Positions 9,957 to 19,533 of a stretch of 19,533 bases of DNA are shown piece after piece. A model generated the notes under the pieces. It had not been told where the DNA came from and ran no database searches. It saw only the letters and a list, made by a program, of their open reading frames with translations. The DNA lies in contig JNEM01012670.1 in NCBI GenBank assembly GCA_000697335.1, positions 1 to 19,533 of the forward strand, in the 5' to 3' direction. Each line of letters opens with the position of its first letter. The stretch's first letter is position 1. The stretch comes from Conidiobolus incongruus B7586 (taxonomy: Eukaryota; Entomophthoromycota; Entomophthoromycetes; Entomophthorales; Conidiobolaceae). Position numbers and translations under genes: made by a program.

Positions 9957-11456
9957 ATGTCGGATAAACTAAAAGATGATGAAAATGAAGTTCAAGTGAC
10001 GGATAAAGAGTCTTTGCAGAAGGAGTGTCCAACAACACAGCAAGTATCCTGGTTTACAAAATTTATCATTCTTTTATGTGCTCTGTTCTTTGCTGCTGGC
10101 AGTCATTATGGGAATAGCGCGGTTAGCACCATTAAAAATGATATTAAAGAGAAGTTTAATATTGACAACTCGCAATATGGACAAGTTCAATCAGCTATAA
10201 ATCTAATGAATACGATTTTCCCATTGTTTGCTGGTTTAATGATTGATAAGATTGGTGAGAGAGTAGGTGCTTTAACATCAACGTTAAGTGTTTTCATAGG
10301 AGAACTACTGATCTTGATTGGAGTTCATTTTAAGAGCTATCCTACGCTCCTTGCAGGTCGTATGGTCCATGGCTTTGGCGTTGGGATTATCAGTATTTCT
10401 CAGGAGTCCCTACTTAGCAAGTGGTTCTCGGGCTCTGGACTTGGATTAGTTCTTGGAATTCAAATTGCATCATCTCGACTCTATGGGTGGCTTGGGCAAT
10501 CTATCTCTATTCCAATTAATCAGGCCACAGGTTCTGTCACTGGATGTCTTTGGTTTGCAGTAGGATTGAGTGCATTAGGTGTTGTTTCTACAATATGTTA
10601 TGACGTTGTTGCAAAAAGAGCAGGTGGTGAACCTATAGATCCACATGCAATACCTCGCAAACTTAGGAAATTCAGCCCAAAGATTACCCTATATTTACCA
10701 TCTGGATTTTGGCTCATACTTCTAAATTATTTTCTGCTTGGCTCTGTGTGGGGACCCTTCATGGCTAATGTCAAAAGTTTTGTCCAAGATAGATGGAATT
10801 ATACAAGTGAGATGGCTGGTTTTGTTTCCAGTATCTCACGAGGAATCCCAGTGTTTCTGACTCCAGTGGTTGGTTTCGTTTTAGACCGTTTTGGCTATAG
10901 AGGTCCATTATTGGTGTTTGCTAACATTGCTTTGATCTTATCGTTTATTTTACTTGAGTATACAAACTTTTCACCATATGCAGGGTTATCTTTTTATGCA
11001 ATTAGTAGATCAATTAGTATAGTTACTATGATATCATCTATTCCACTAATTGTCCCATCACATTTGGTTGCAACTGGCTTAAGTTTATATCGTATTGCTT
11101 TGAGTGCTGGGGATGGTATGTTCAATATTGTCTGGGGTATAATACAAGATCAAGATCATAACGAATATTTTGGTGTTATGCGGATGATGATTGGAATCTC
11201 AGTGACCGCGATATTAGCATCAATCATTTATTTCTTATTTGATGTTTATTATTGTCACTTTTTACTCAATGCATCCAATACTAAGCGAGAATTAATCAAA
11301 GAAAAATATGAGGGAGATATGCCAAAAGATCGTATTCCTCCAATGGACAAAAGACCTACATTATTTTCCATCTTTGCTACGAGTACATTATTTTTAGTAC
11401 TAGCATCTTATTGGGGACTATTTATTTATATTTTGACTATTGGCAAATTTGGATAG
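9957..11456 (+). CDS. MFS transporter, MFSD1-like (copy 1)
   Basis: This 499-residue integral membrane protein has no intron. Twelve membrane segments in two halves of six can be placed at about 32-52, 75-95, 103-123, 128-148, 160-184, 195-216, 248-270, 283-308, 316-335, 339-366, 367-397 and 405-430. The MFS loop signature occurs twice: GLMIDKIGE (93-101) and GFVLDRFGYR (306-315). The block SLLSKWFSGSGLGLVLGIQI with following ASSR (151-174) recalls the MFSD1 pattern of a WF-x-G-x-x-L stretch, a helix and an SR pair. Mammalian MFSD1 is a lysosomal dipeptide carrier; the substrate here is inferred at best. A further hydrophobic stretch (468-494) follows a conserved polar linker, giving perhaps 13 segments. 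I see no acidic dileucine sorting signal in the tails. An in-frame TAA at 9918-9920 precedes the chosen ATG. General MFS membership is sure, the subfamily less so. Confidence 0.88.
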   Translation: MSDKLKDDENEVQVTDKESLQKECPTTQQVSWFTKFIILLCALFFAAGSHYGNSAVSTIKNDIKEKFNIDNSQYGQVQSAINLMNTIFPLFAGLMIDKIGERVGALTSTLSVFIGELLILIGVHFKSYPTLLAGRMVHGFGVGIISISQESLLSKWFSGSGLGLVLGIQIASSRLYGWLGQSISIPINQATGSVTGCLWFAVGLSALGVVSTICYDVVAKRAGGEPIDPHAIPRKLRKFSPKITLYLPSGFWLILLNYFLLGSVWGPFMANVKSFVQDRWNYTSEMAGFVSSISRGIPVFLTPVVGFVLDRFGYRGPLLVFANIALILSFILLEYTNFSPYAGLSFYAISRSISIVTMISSIPLIVPSHLVATGLSLYRIALSAGDGMFNIVWGIIQDQDHNEYFGVMRMMIGISVTAILASIIYFLFDVYYCHFLLNASNTKRELIKEKYEGDMPKDRIPPMDKRPTLFSIFATSTLFLVLASYWGLFIYILTIGKFG

Positions 11457-13209
11457 TTTTAACTGTATAATATTCTTGATTTTTGAATTATTTCAAAAAT
11501 TTATAACTTAAAATTTTTGATTAATAATTTTGAGTTTAAAAATAAAATCCATTGCTATGAGTTTTTAATAGGATTATATATATTTTAAAATATTGATATT
11601 AATACAAGCTTATAAATTGTCGCAATATGTTGAAAATTGTAATCGTAATACAGACATCATATAAATTAATACAAATAATTTCCCAATTTGTTCATTTAAT
11701 ATTTTTTTGAAATTGTATTATATCAATATTATATAAGAAAATATTAATCAATAGTAAATAATAAATCCTTATACGCTCAAATCTTGTATTTTATCATTGA
11801 CTAAATATCTCAATATCAATACAGTATTCTCAAAATTATTATTACAGCTTGAGTTTACGAAATATTATTGAACTAATTGAAAATCAATATATTGCCACCA
11901 AAATCATCTATTATGTCATGTTCCTCTTGAATAAATTGATATAAAGTGAGCAATATCTTATATATTCAAGCATATAGGAAACTTTAAATGATTATATTTA
12001 AAATAAAATATGAATATAATATAGGAAATTTATATTTTATTATACATTACAATCAGTTTGTTTGAAAATAAATTATATAATCAAATGAATATTTGAATAA
12101 TGACAATGAGAACAATCTAGTTTCAATTGTGCTGTTTTGATCAGATTCAATTTAAATTATTTAGATATATTTGATGTTCAATTTATTATTTTTAATATAA
12201 TAAATAATCTACCAGTGTATTTTATTTTTGATAATAAAATTTTAATGATCCAATTTGCAAAATTGTTAGATTTTAAACATGAATTCAAAAAGAATTTTTT
12301 GAATGATTACATTTTAATTGCCCAATTTTATATATTATTCACATATTCAAGTCATATTATAAATATTCTCATTTATAAGTAAGGTGAAATAATCAAAATT
12401 GACTATTTTCAATCAAAATGAAATCTTTTAGTTTAAATTAGACGTAATATTAAATATTGTGGACGAAAATATTAAAATAGTCACCTTGTTTAATAATAAT
12501 ATTTTTACATTTGTATTAAATCGAAATTAAAATTGCAAATCTATTTTAGTTAATTGATATTTGCTTAGTTATATTTATGTATTATACATTGCTTAAACTA
12601 TATATTTTGCTGAATAAAGATTCAGGAATTGTTTTATCAGATAGATTCAATATGAAATATATATCCACGTACATATGATAATTCTTGATTATTTATGGTG
12701 TTTTTTAAATTTGTATGATTAAATTAATAATCCAAATTATCACTCATTGGAAACGAATGAATTTAATTTTTCAGTTCGATTTAAATTCATCTTCCACTTA
12801 ATCACTTACATTTAAATGAAAAAAATTTGATGGCAATCTTTGTTGATGCTTATATGAAATGACATATACATTAAATTGAATTAATATATATAAGCTGTTT
12901 AGAGATTAATTTTCATACCAAAATATACAATAGTTCATATTAAAACATAGTATATTTAATTGTAATTGGCTCTAGTGATATAGCTTTGTTAACTTGATTA
13001 TTTCAATTAATTAAAAATTTAATATTAAATTCCAGTTATATTAAAATATACTAATTATTAAAAGTGTATTTTTATTTTCTACATTGGTGATTAAAAAATT
13101 CAACTCTGTTAATATTATAAATAGTATATTAAATAATGAGAACATAACAATTTTGATCTAACATTTTGTATTTCAATTTTTATTCAATTTAAAATATATC
13201 AGCATATTC

Positions 13210-13215
13210 CACGTG
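13210..13215. promoter_or_regulatory. CACGTG E-box-type site
   Basis: This is the second of the two CACGTG sites in the window, 2042 bp before the start of transporter copy 2. The distance is large for a fungal promoter, and I give it little weight. Confidence 0.12.
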
Positions 13216-13989
13216 TCTTTATCTTTCAAAGAAATTAAGAATTTAAAACTCTTTCCCATACGAATATTTTTTAAAAATTGACATAATAATAAAACCTAAA
13301 AATTTTAATAATGGATTTAATTTAGTGATGTTTTTAAAATAAAAAATTTATTTGGAAAATTTCTTATTTTATAATATTATATTAAATAAAATATTAATGC
13401 AAAATATACCAATTAATCTATTAATAAAACTCATATATTGTATATAGGTGAAATTCCAAATATTGAGTTTAATATTCAATAACAAGTATTAATAATATAG
13501 AATAAAAATTTATATCTATAATCCTATTAATTTATAGAATTATATATAGATTATTTTATAATTACTTAGAACTAATTTTATTCGATGATTTGTAATTTAG
13601 TATGAAATTATATATACAATAAGGTATCACATGGATAAATAGAAAATTTTTAATTATTGATTAAGTTATTTTATAAATATTACTAAAACTACAATATTCT
13701 TTTTGAATTACTCATGCCATTTATAAGAGGTCAAAGTATTTGGAATAATTAAAATCTCTAGTATACAATATAAAATACCAAAAAATACTAATAATTAAGA
13801 TGTCTTACTAAAGAGATTAATGTTGCTTTAATATTAAATATTGAGTATTCTAATAATAATATTCATTTTGAAATTCGAATAATATTTGATTGAAAAATTT
13901 CAAATTTGTTTGAAATATGTAGAATATGATCCACTCCCTAATTGCAACCTCTCATTAGGAAAATATGAATTTCGTATATGCAACATATA

Positions 13990-14044
13990 GAGTCATAAAG
14001 ACTCACCCTTTATTCCATAATCAATATTTTTTATGATTATGGAA
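13990..14044. repeat. Two adjacent inverted repeats
   Basis: A five-pair hairpin GAGTC-ATAAA-GACTC (13990-14004) is followed by a perfect 11-bp inverted repeat, TTCCATAATCA at 14013-14023 with TGATTATGGAA at 14034-14044 around a ten-base loop. They stand in a slightly GC-richer strip (about 13930-14010). They could be a cruciform, a small-RNA remnant or part of a decayed miniature element. No function is evident. Confidence 0.4.
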
Positions 14045-14585
14045 ATATATATCATTGTAAACCATTATTAACTATGAAAAGGTTTAAAAGATTTAACATG
14101 TTAATATATTATTAATAATAACGCACATATTTCAAGTACAAGGACTAATTTTTTAACAATAAATTGGAAATGAAAATTGCTAACTTAATTCATTTAATCT
14201 GTATAGTTTATAATCATTATGTAAATCATGTTTAATTTGAATTTATATGCTAATATATGGGATGTTTATATTTATCATTAAAGAAAAAATCAATACAAAA
14301 ATAATGTTGATCAACTGATAGGATATTAAATGATAATGAAACAAGTGTTGCATTTCAAAATTAACCGTCCATCTCAATTCAATAGTTCAGCCAATACTAT
14401 TTCTAATTCCGGCTGGCTTTGTCAGTCCATAATTAAAAGATACTCTTTGTTAGTATATCATTCACTGAATCAACTATTTAAATAAACTTTAAGTCATACA
14501 GTCTCAATACGTCAAAAAGCAAGATTAATAAAAAAATTTTTAAATCCTATTACGAGTACTTTTCTAACAACGATATTTACAAAAC

Positions 14586-14723
14586 TTAAAAAACACAACA
14601 CAAGCTATATATATGCATTTTAATCAAATGATTTTCGGAGTTATCTCCACTTACATCCAATGATAATGCTCTTTTTAAAATAATTATAGCATACAATCTA
14701 CTAAATATTAATAATTCAAAAAT
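14586..14723 (-). pseudogene. Short minus-strand frame, possible transcription factor scrap
   Basis: An open stretch without a start ends in SGDNSENHLIKMHIYSLCCV before a stop. The H-L-I-K-M-H-I-Y pattern faintly recalls the helix late in the fungal-specific transcription factor domain (hL..lY...li.L.RP). It is short, AT-rich and has no zinc cluster near it. GC-richer patches at 14350-14440 on the same strand give no longer readable frame. It may simply be chance. Confidence 0.15.
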
Positions 14724-15256
14724 TTACCAATAATATTTTCCAAAATTAGTATTATATTTATTAAATATAGGGATAATTTTAACCACTAGAAATATTAATT
14801 GATGCATTTCAAATATTTTTATGCTATATTAAGAAAAAATATTTAATTTTTTTAAACTGTTTTTCAATGGTAATATATAATGAATAATATATACATGTAA
14901 TTTTAATGATTTTAAAGAATAAAAAAATTATATTTTATTTGTTATTATTATTAAATTATATTTATAATATATATTTTATTCACCATAAAATTTCTAATGA
15001 ATTTTTTACTTGATACAATTTATTTTATAAAACTAAATGATGTAATTTAAATAATATAACTTTAACCAAAAACAAATCAGCTAATTTAATCAAGATTATG
15101 CAATACAATTTACATGAATAAAAAATGTTATAAATAGGTTTGAAAAGATGAAATCAATCAAATTATTTTATATAAATATATTTTTTTTATTAAATTTGAT
15201 TACTATTGTAATCTTAATCATCTCTTTGAACATATTTTTATTTCAAATATATTATA

Positions 15257-16759
15257 ATGTCTGCAGTCAAACAAGACCAATTAAATGTTATTGAAATTGC
15301 CGAAAAAGAGCTTCCTGAAAAGGAGCAATCACAACCTAAAGAAGTCTCCTGGATGGTGAAAATTACTATTTTAGTATGTGCTGTATTCTTTGCTGCTGGA
15401 AGTCATTATGGTGACAGTGCGGTCAGTACCATTAAAGGTGAAATTAAGCATGAAATTGATATTGATAACTCAAAATATGGAGCAATTCAAGCAGCTATCT
15501 ATTTGGTTAATACAATTTTTCCATTCTTTGGAGGTTTGATGATTGATAAAATTGGTGCTGGAGGAGGTTCTTTTGCTTCTGCAATGAGTGTCCTTATTGG
15601 TGAGATATTGATTGTTCTTGGAGTCAGATTTAAGAATTATCCCTCATTACTTATCGGTCGAATCATTCACGGATTTGGAATAGGGATTATAAGTGTCGCC
15701 CAGGAATCTTTGTTGAGTAAGTGGTTCTCTGGCTCTGGCCTTGGCTTAGTATTGGGAATTCAGATCGCTTCATCTCGACTTTTTGGCTGGCTTGGGCAAT
15801 CCACTACTATTCCAATCAATCAAGCTACAGGAACAGTTACCGCGTGTCTTTGGCTTGCAGTAGGGTTAAGTGTTTTAGGAGTTGCATCTACATTATGCTA
15901 TATTTTCATAGTGAGAATGGTAGGTGGAGAGCCAGCAGACCCTCATGCAACACCTCATCAACGCAGAAGCTTCAGTCCAAGAGTTATCCTTTATCTTCCA
16001 ACCGGGTTCTGGCTCATACCTCTTAACTACTTCCTTCTTGGATCTGTTTGGGAGCCATTCATGGGAAATGTAAAGAATTTTGTACAAGAGAAATGGCATT
16101 ACACAAGCGAAGCTGCAGGTTATATTTCCAGTATCACACGTGGTGTTCCTATTGTTTTAACTCCATTGACTGGATTTGTTCTGGATCGTATTGGATTTAG
16201 AGGTCCACTATTGATTTTCTGTAACATAATCTTAACCCTCTCATTTATTTTGTTTGGCTATACAAATTCATCACCATATGCATCTCTAACATTATTTTCC
16301 ATCAATAAGTCGATTGGTGTCGTAACACTGATTTCATCAATCCCATTAATTGTTCCATCCCATTTAGTAGCAACTGGTCTCAGTTTGTATCGCATTGCCA
16401 CCAGTGCTGGTGAAGGAATTTTCAATATCGCCTGGGGTATGATTCAGGATCATGATCATGACGAATATTCTGGCGTTATTGGTATGATGATTGGTCTATC
16501 TGTTACTGCAACATTTACTGCTATTCTATATTTCGTATTTGATATATTTTACAATCACTTTTTACTCGATGCATCGAATTCTAAGAGATCAGTAATCAAG
16601 GAAAAGTATGCCGGAGATATGCCTGCAGATCGCATTCCTCCAATGAGCCAAAGACCCACTATATTTTCCATTTTTGCTACATTTGCTCTTGGATCAGCAG
16701 TTGGAGTATGCTGGGCATTATTTATTTATGCACTAGCGACCGGTAAATCTGCACATTGA
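15257..16759 (+). CDS. MFS transporter, MFSD1-like (copy 2)
   Basis: This 500-residue, intronless paralogue of the gene at 9957 aligns with it without a gap over 499 positions. My hand count gives about 331 identical residues (66%). The signatures are GLMIDKIGA (93-101) and GFVLDRIGFR (306-315). Residues 151-175 and 361-380 are identical in both copies, while the cytosolic N-terminal tail (1-30) and the loop after the first signature (101-111) have drifted most. The tail is acidic and rich in Glu and Gln. The linker KEKYAGDMPADRIPP (448-462) and a hydrophobic stretch (468-494) again follow the twelfth segment. The loop between segments 11 and 12 reads QDHDHDEY. Same orientation and even similarity along the length suggest tandem duplication followed by long independent evolution under selection. 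Substrate and membrane are unknown; by family it may export small peptides from a vacuole-like compartment. Confidence 0.88.
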   Translation: MSAVKQDQLNVIEIAEKELPEKEQSQPKEVSWMVKITILVCAVFFAAGSHYGDSAVSTIKGEIKHEIDIDNSKYGAIQAAIYLVNTIFPFFGGLMIDKIGAGGGSFASAMSVLIGEILIVLGVRFKNYPSLLIGRIIHGFGIGIISVAQESLLSKWFSGSGLGLVLGIQIASSRLFGWLGQSTTIPINQATGTVTACLWLAVGLSVLGVASTLCYIFIVRMVGGEPADPHATPHQRRSFSPRVILYLPTGFWLIPLNYFLLGSVWEPFMGNVKNFVQEKWHYTSEAAGYISSITRGVPIVLTPLTGFVLDRIGFRGPLLIFCNIILTLSFILFGYTNSSPYASLTLFSINKSIGVVTLISSIPLIVPSHLVATGLSLYRIATSAGEGIFNIAWGMIQDHDHDEYSGVIGMMIGLSVTATFTAILYFVFDIFYNHFLLDASNSKRSVIKEKYAGDMPADRIPPMSQRPTIFSIFATFALGSAVGVCWALFIYALATGKSAH

Positions 16760-18597
16760 AATTATGCTTATTTATTAATCTGAGTCGATTATTCATTTTG
16801 GTCAAGTTTTTATAAAGGAATATTTCTAACAAATAACAAATTCAATCATATTCTCGGTAATTATTTCGCATTGAGAGAGGATATAAAAAGATATAATCCC
16901 ACTTGATTTAAAAATTTAACCTTAAATTTGAGCAGTTATTTGTAATTGAGTAGCATCTAATAACCAAAAGCACTTTATACATTCATTATTTTTTATATTC
17001 TTATTAAATAGTTCATTTTGATATTTCAGATATAAGATTAGTTTAACACTACTTAATTTCATGTATAATTAATAGCCAAAAACTTTTGAATTTTCATTGT
17101 TATTACACTTACCTTTAAATTATTACAATTAAAATTGATTAGTATTTGTAATTAAATAAAATAGCTAATATTTTGAAATTTAATCTCATTGCCTAATTAT
17201 TAAAAAATATCTAAATATCTAATTTTTTTATCATTTATAAATTTTAAAAATTGAATAAATATTTTATTTTAATAGTTTTGATTTTAAATTTAAATTTAAT
17301 TCAATATTATTACTATTAAATATATCAATTTTGTAATCAGGTTATTTTAAATAGATATATTATATTTGAAATATAATTTAGGAATTACAAATTTATGTAA
17401 ATTTCCAATTAATAATTTTAGTTTAAATTCAATATAAAGATAACCTTTTTAAATTAATAATATTACTATATATTTATTTCTTTATATAACCGCTATTATG
17501 AATCATTACTCTCTTAATATTGACGTTGGAGTTTATAATAGAAGTAATCGAAATCTAAATATTAATAAAAACTATAAAATTATAGAATTGAAATATATTT
17601 TAAAGAAAGGAACAAAATTTCAAATTAAATTATTTTAAAATCAGTCATTTTTAAATAAATTGAAATAATTATATTGTAATTTTGGCAAACAAATTGATTA
17701 GTTGGAACCTCCTAACATTGCCATGTATAATTATTTTGTTCCAAAGAAGGTCTAAACTATTTTTACAATTATCTTCTTTTAATACGTTGAAAAAACAATA
17801 TATCTATTATGTATAATTGATGGTAATAAATTAGTGTGTGACTTTGTAAAATTTAGGTAATTGTTATAATATATTAATTGAGTAGTAATACATAATACTC
17901 ATAATTTTTTAATTTAAAATTTAATATATTAATTAGATTTTAACAATCAAAACAATAGTAAAGAAATAACCAATTCTTTATATACATGGAGTTAAAATTA
18001 AATATAAACATTAAAAATTTGTTAATAGCTAATAATTAATTAAAATATAATGATATTAAAAATTTAGTAATATTGGATTTTCAGTGATTTATAGTAACTG
18101 TGTTAATATATATATTATTAACATTCATCCATCGGTATATAGTTTTAAACCAAACAATAAAATATGAGTTTTGTGATAATCATAAATCTTCCTTGAAAAA
18201 TTAACTATTTGCATATACCTTAAAATTCATTAAATATAATTTTTAAGAGAATTATTTTGAATTAAAAATATATTTCATATTGATAATCAATTTTATTATT
18301 ATTAAATCTATGTCTTATACTTAGCAAGCTTTTATGCTTTAAAACATTCCTTTGTTTATTTTATATTAAATTTATATAACTTTTATATAGATATCCTTAT
18401 TTATATTTATTAATTTCTATCTATTATTAAATTAAATATATAATATAATTAATATTATAAATGATATAACTTTAAGAGTATAAAATACTATAAAAAGTAT
18501 AATAAAATTTCAATTTCAAACTAACTTAAATTATTATTATTTTATATATTATATAAATTTACTTAAATTAAATATATAATAATAATTTTTATTAAAA
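16760..18597. other. AT-rich non-coding DNA downstream of transporter copy 2
   Basis: No gene is seen. A minus-strand frame of about 46 codons near 17690-17805 lacks family features. The only other distinct item, listed separately, is a seven-base inverted repeat at 17702-17744. Confidence 0.5.
17702..17744. repeat. Inverted repeat TTGGAAC ... GTTCCAA
   Basis: Perfect seven-base arms (17702-17708 and 17738-17744) enclose 29 bases that include a GC-richer strip, CCTCCTAACATTGCCATG. This could be a hairpin or a paired binding site. It stands alone in AT-rich DNA and its role is unknown. Confidence 0.3.
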
Positions 18598-18840
18598 GGG
18601 ATAATGTAGCCCCTTGTCCCAAGAACTGGTGATATTTTAGAAAATCCATTTTATAAACCATAGTTTAGTAAGTTTGAAATATTTAAACCATCTGACTTTC
18701 CTAAATAAACCCTCTTATCTACTTTTATTAACTTTACTTTTTCTTTATTTTTTACTTATCTTTTTGGTTCTGTTACCTAATATTTCTTATCCTTTTACAG
18801 GATTCCCCCAATAGGGCAAGTTTAAACCCCAATATTATAA
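18598..18840. repeat. C-rich block with TAAACC units, possible small mobile-element remnant
   Basis: About 240 bases stand out by strand-asymmetric C and pyrimidine richness. The left edge reads GGGATAATGTAGCCCCTTG, and the right edge ends AGGGCAAGTTTAAACCCC. Read from the other strand, the right edge begins GGGGTTTAAACTTGCCCT, loosely like the left edge, so weak terminal inverted repeats are possible. The unit TAAACC occurs at 18654, 18684, 18706 and 18833. No open frame and no clear target-site duplication are seen. It might be a miniature inverted-repeat element, another dispersed repeat, or a decayed non-coding gene. Confidence 0.3.
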
Positions 18841-19533
18841 TTAAAATATGATTTTTTAAATAGTTTTTATTTTAAAATTATTTATTAAAATATATATTTT
18901 GATTTATTATAATTATTATTATTTTATTCATTTTACTAATAATATTATATAGAATTTAATATTATATCTTAAGTTTTAAGACAAGATATATATAATAACT
19001 ATTATATATAGTATTTATTTTTATTTTATTAAGATTTTTTAAACATTAAATTAATGATCTAAAACTATAAATAAATTAATTAATTGTATTTAACTTTAAG
19101 AATTAATTTAATAATATAATGAAACCTATATCTGTTTTTAATTTTTGAATGATTTATATAATAATGAAAATTTTTTATATTATAAATCTATATTGATTTT
19201 AAGTTATTTTTTATCCTAAGATTAAATAACTTATAATCTAAGTGAATATCAAACACGACATGATTTTCATAAGCTAATTATATTTATAAACTAATTTAAA
19301 ATACTTTTGGCTTTGTTTTTAAATAATAAAAAAAGAATTAATATTATATATTATTATATATAACTGTTTTTAAATTCCTCCAAATTTCCATTATAATATA
19401 TTAAAAATATATATATTTAATGGTTTTAGTTTTAATTAAATAAAATTATAATAACTAATTAGCTAAATTTTTATTATTTTTAAATTATTATATGACTTGA
19501 TTTTTGAAATTTTATTAATAAAATATTAACATT
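18841..19533. other. AT-rich non-coding DNA
   Basis: The sequence has mostly A and T runs with no open frame of note, no hairpin stronger than expected and no repeat I can support. Confidence 0.55.

Larger units (their letters stand above)
11457..15256. other. Long AT-rich spacer between the two transporter genes
   Basis: This is 3.8 kb without a convincing gene. An 81-residue open frame at 12137-12382 is made of AT-rich codons (Ile, Asn, Phe, Leu, Lys) and looks random. Items listed separately are hairpins at 13990-14044, a CACGTG at 13210-13215 and a short minus-strand frame at 14586-14723. No second copy of transporter sequence lies between the two genes, so the duplicated unit was probably little more than the gene. 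Confidence 0.5.

Noticed and set aside
12137-12382. Open frame of 81 codons in the long spacer
   Set aside because: Composition equals that of the spacer, with mostly Ile, Asn, Phe and Leu codons and no domain. Frames of this length are expected by chance in such a spacer.
15721-16026. Plus-strand open frame of 101 codons inside transporter copy 2
   Set aside because: It overlaps the MFS coding frame in a shifted register, in a region conserved with copy 1 at the protein level only in the main frame.
1-19533. Retroelement, virus-like element, CRISPR array or rRNA in the window
   Set aside because: No reverse transcriptase, integrase or capsid-like frame, no long terminal repeats, no regularly spaced repeats and no rRNA signatures were seen on either strand.

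Overview
The window is very AT-rich eukaryotic nuclear DNA, by eye more than three quarters A+T between genes. It is most likely from a fungus. Three observations support this: a UCS-domain myosin chaperone of the UNC-45/She4 type without the animal three-repeat TPR module; the decayed remains of a Zn(2)-Cys(6) zinc-cluster transcription factor, a class that is essentially fungal; and long intronless coding regions set in AT-rich spacers. The AT bias and sparse genes would suit an early-diverging filamentous fungus such as an entomophthoralean or a relative, but that placement is inference.

Layout, left to right. Positions 1-549 are empty AT-rich DNA. Positions 550-2448 (minus strand) hold a broken zinc-cluster transcription factor gene. 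Positions 3770-3851 (minus) hold an intact tRNA-Leu(AAG). Around 4090-4175 lies an unusually GC-rich segment that can fold into two hairpins followed by a T run, a possible small RNA gene. Positions 4785-7331 (plus) encode the UNC-45/She4-like protein (848 aa). Positions 9957-11456 and 15257-16759 (both plus) encode two MFS transporters of the MFSD1-like type (499 and 500 aa). These are gap-free paralogues, about two-thirds identical by hand count, and look like a tandem duplication separated by 3.8 kb of AT-rich spacer. The right end is non-coding apart from a C-rich block at about 18598-18840 that may be a short mobile-element remnant.

The genes form no obvious pathway. The chaperone serves myosin folding, the tRNA serves translation, and the transporters probably move small solutes across an internal or plasma membrane. 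The points most worth a second look are the extra, thirteenth hydrophobic segment conserved at the C-terminus of both transporters, the transcription factor pseudogene whose zinc-cluster spacing is kept although two of the six cysteines are gone, and the structured GC-rich island between the tRNA and the chaperone gene. I see no clear new multi-gene system, no CRISPR array, no rRNA and no recognisable retroelement or virus-like element.
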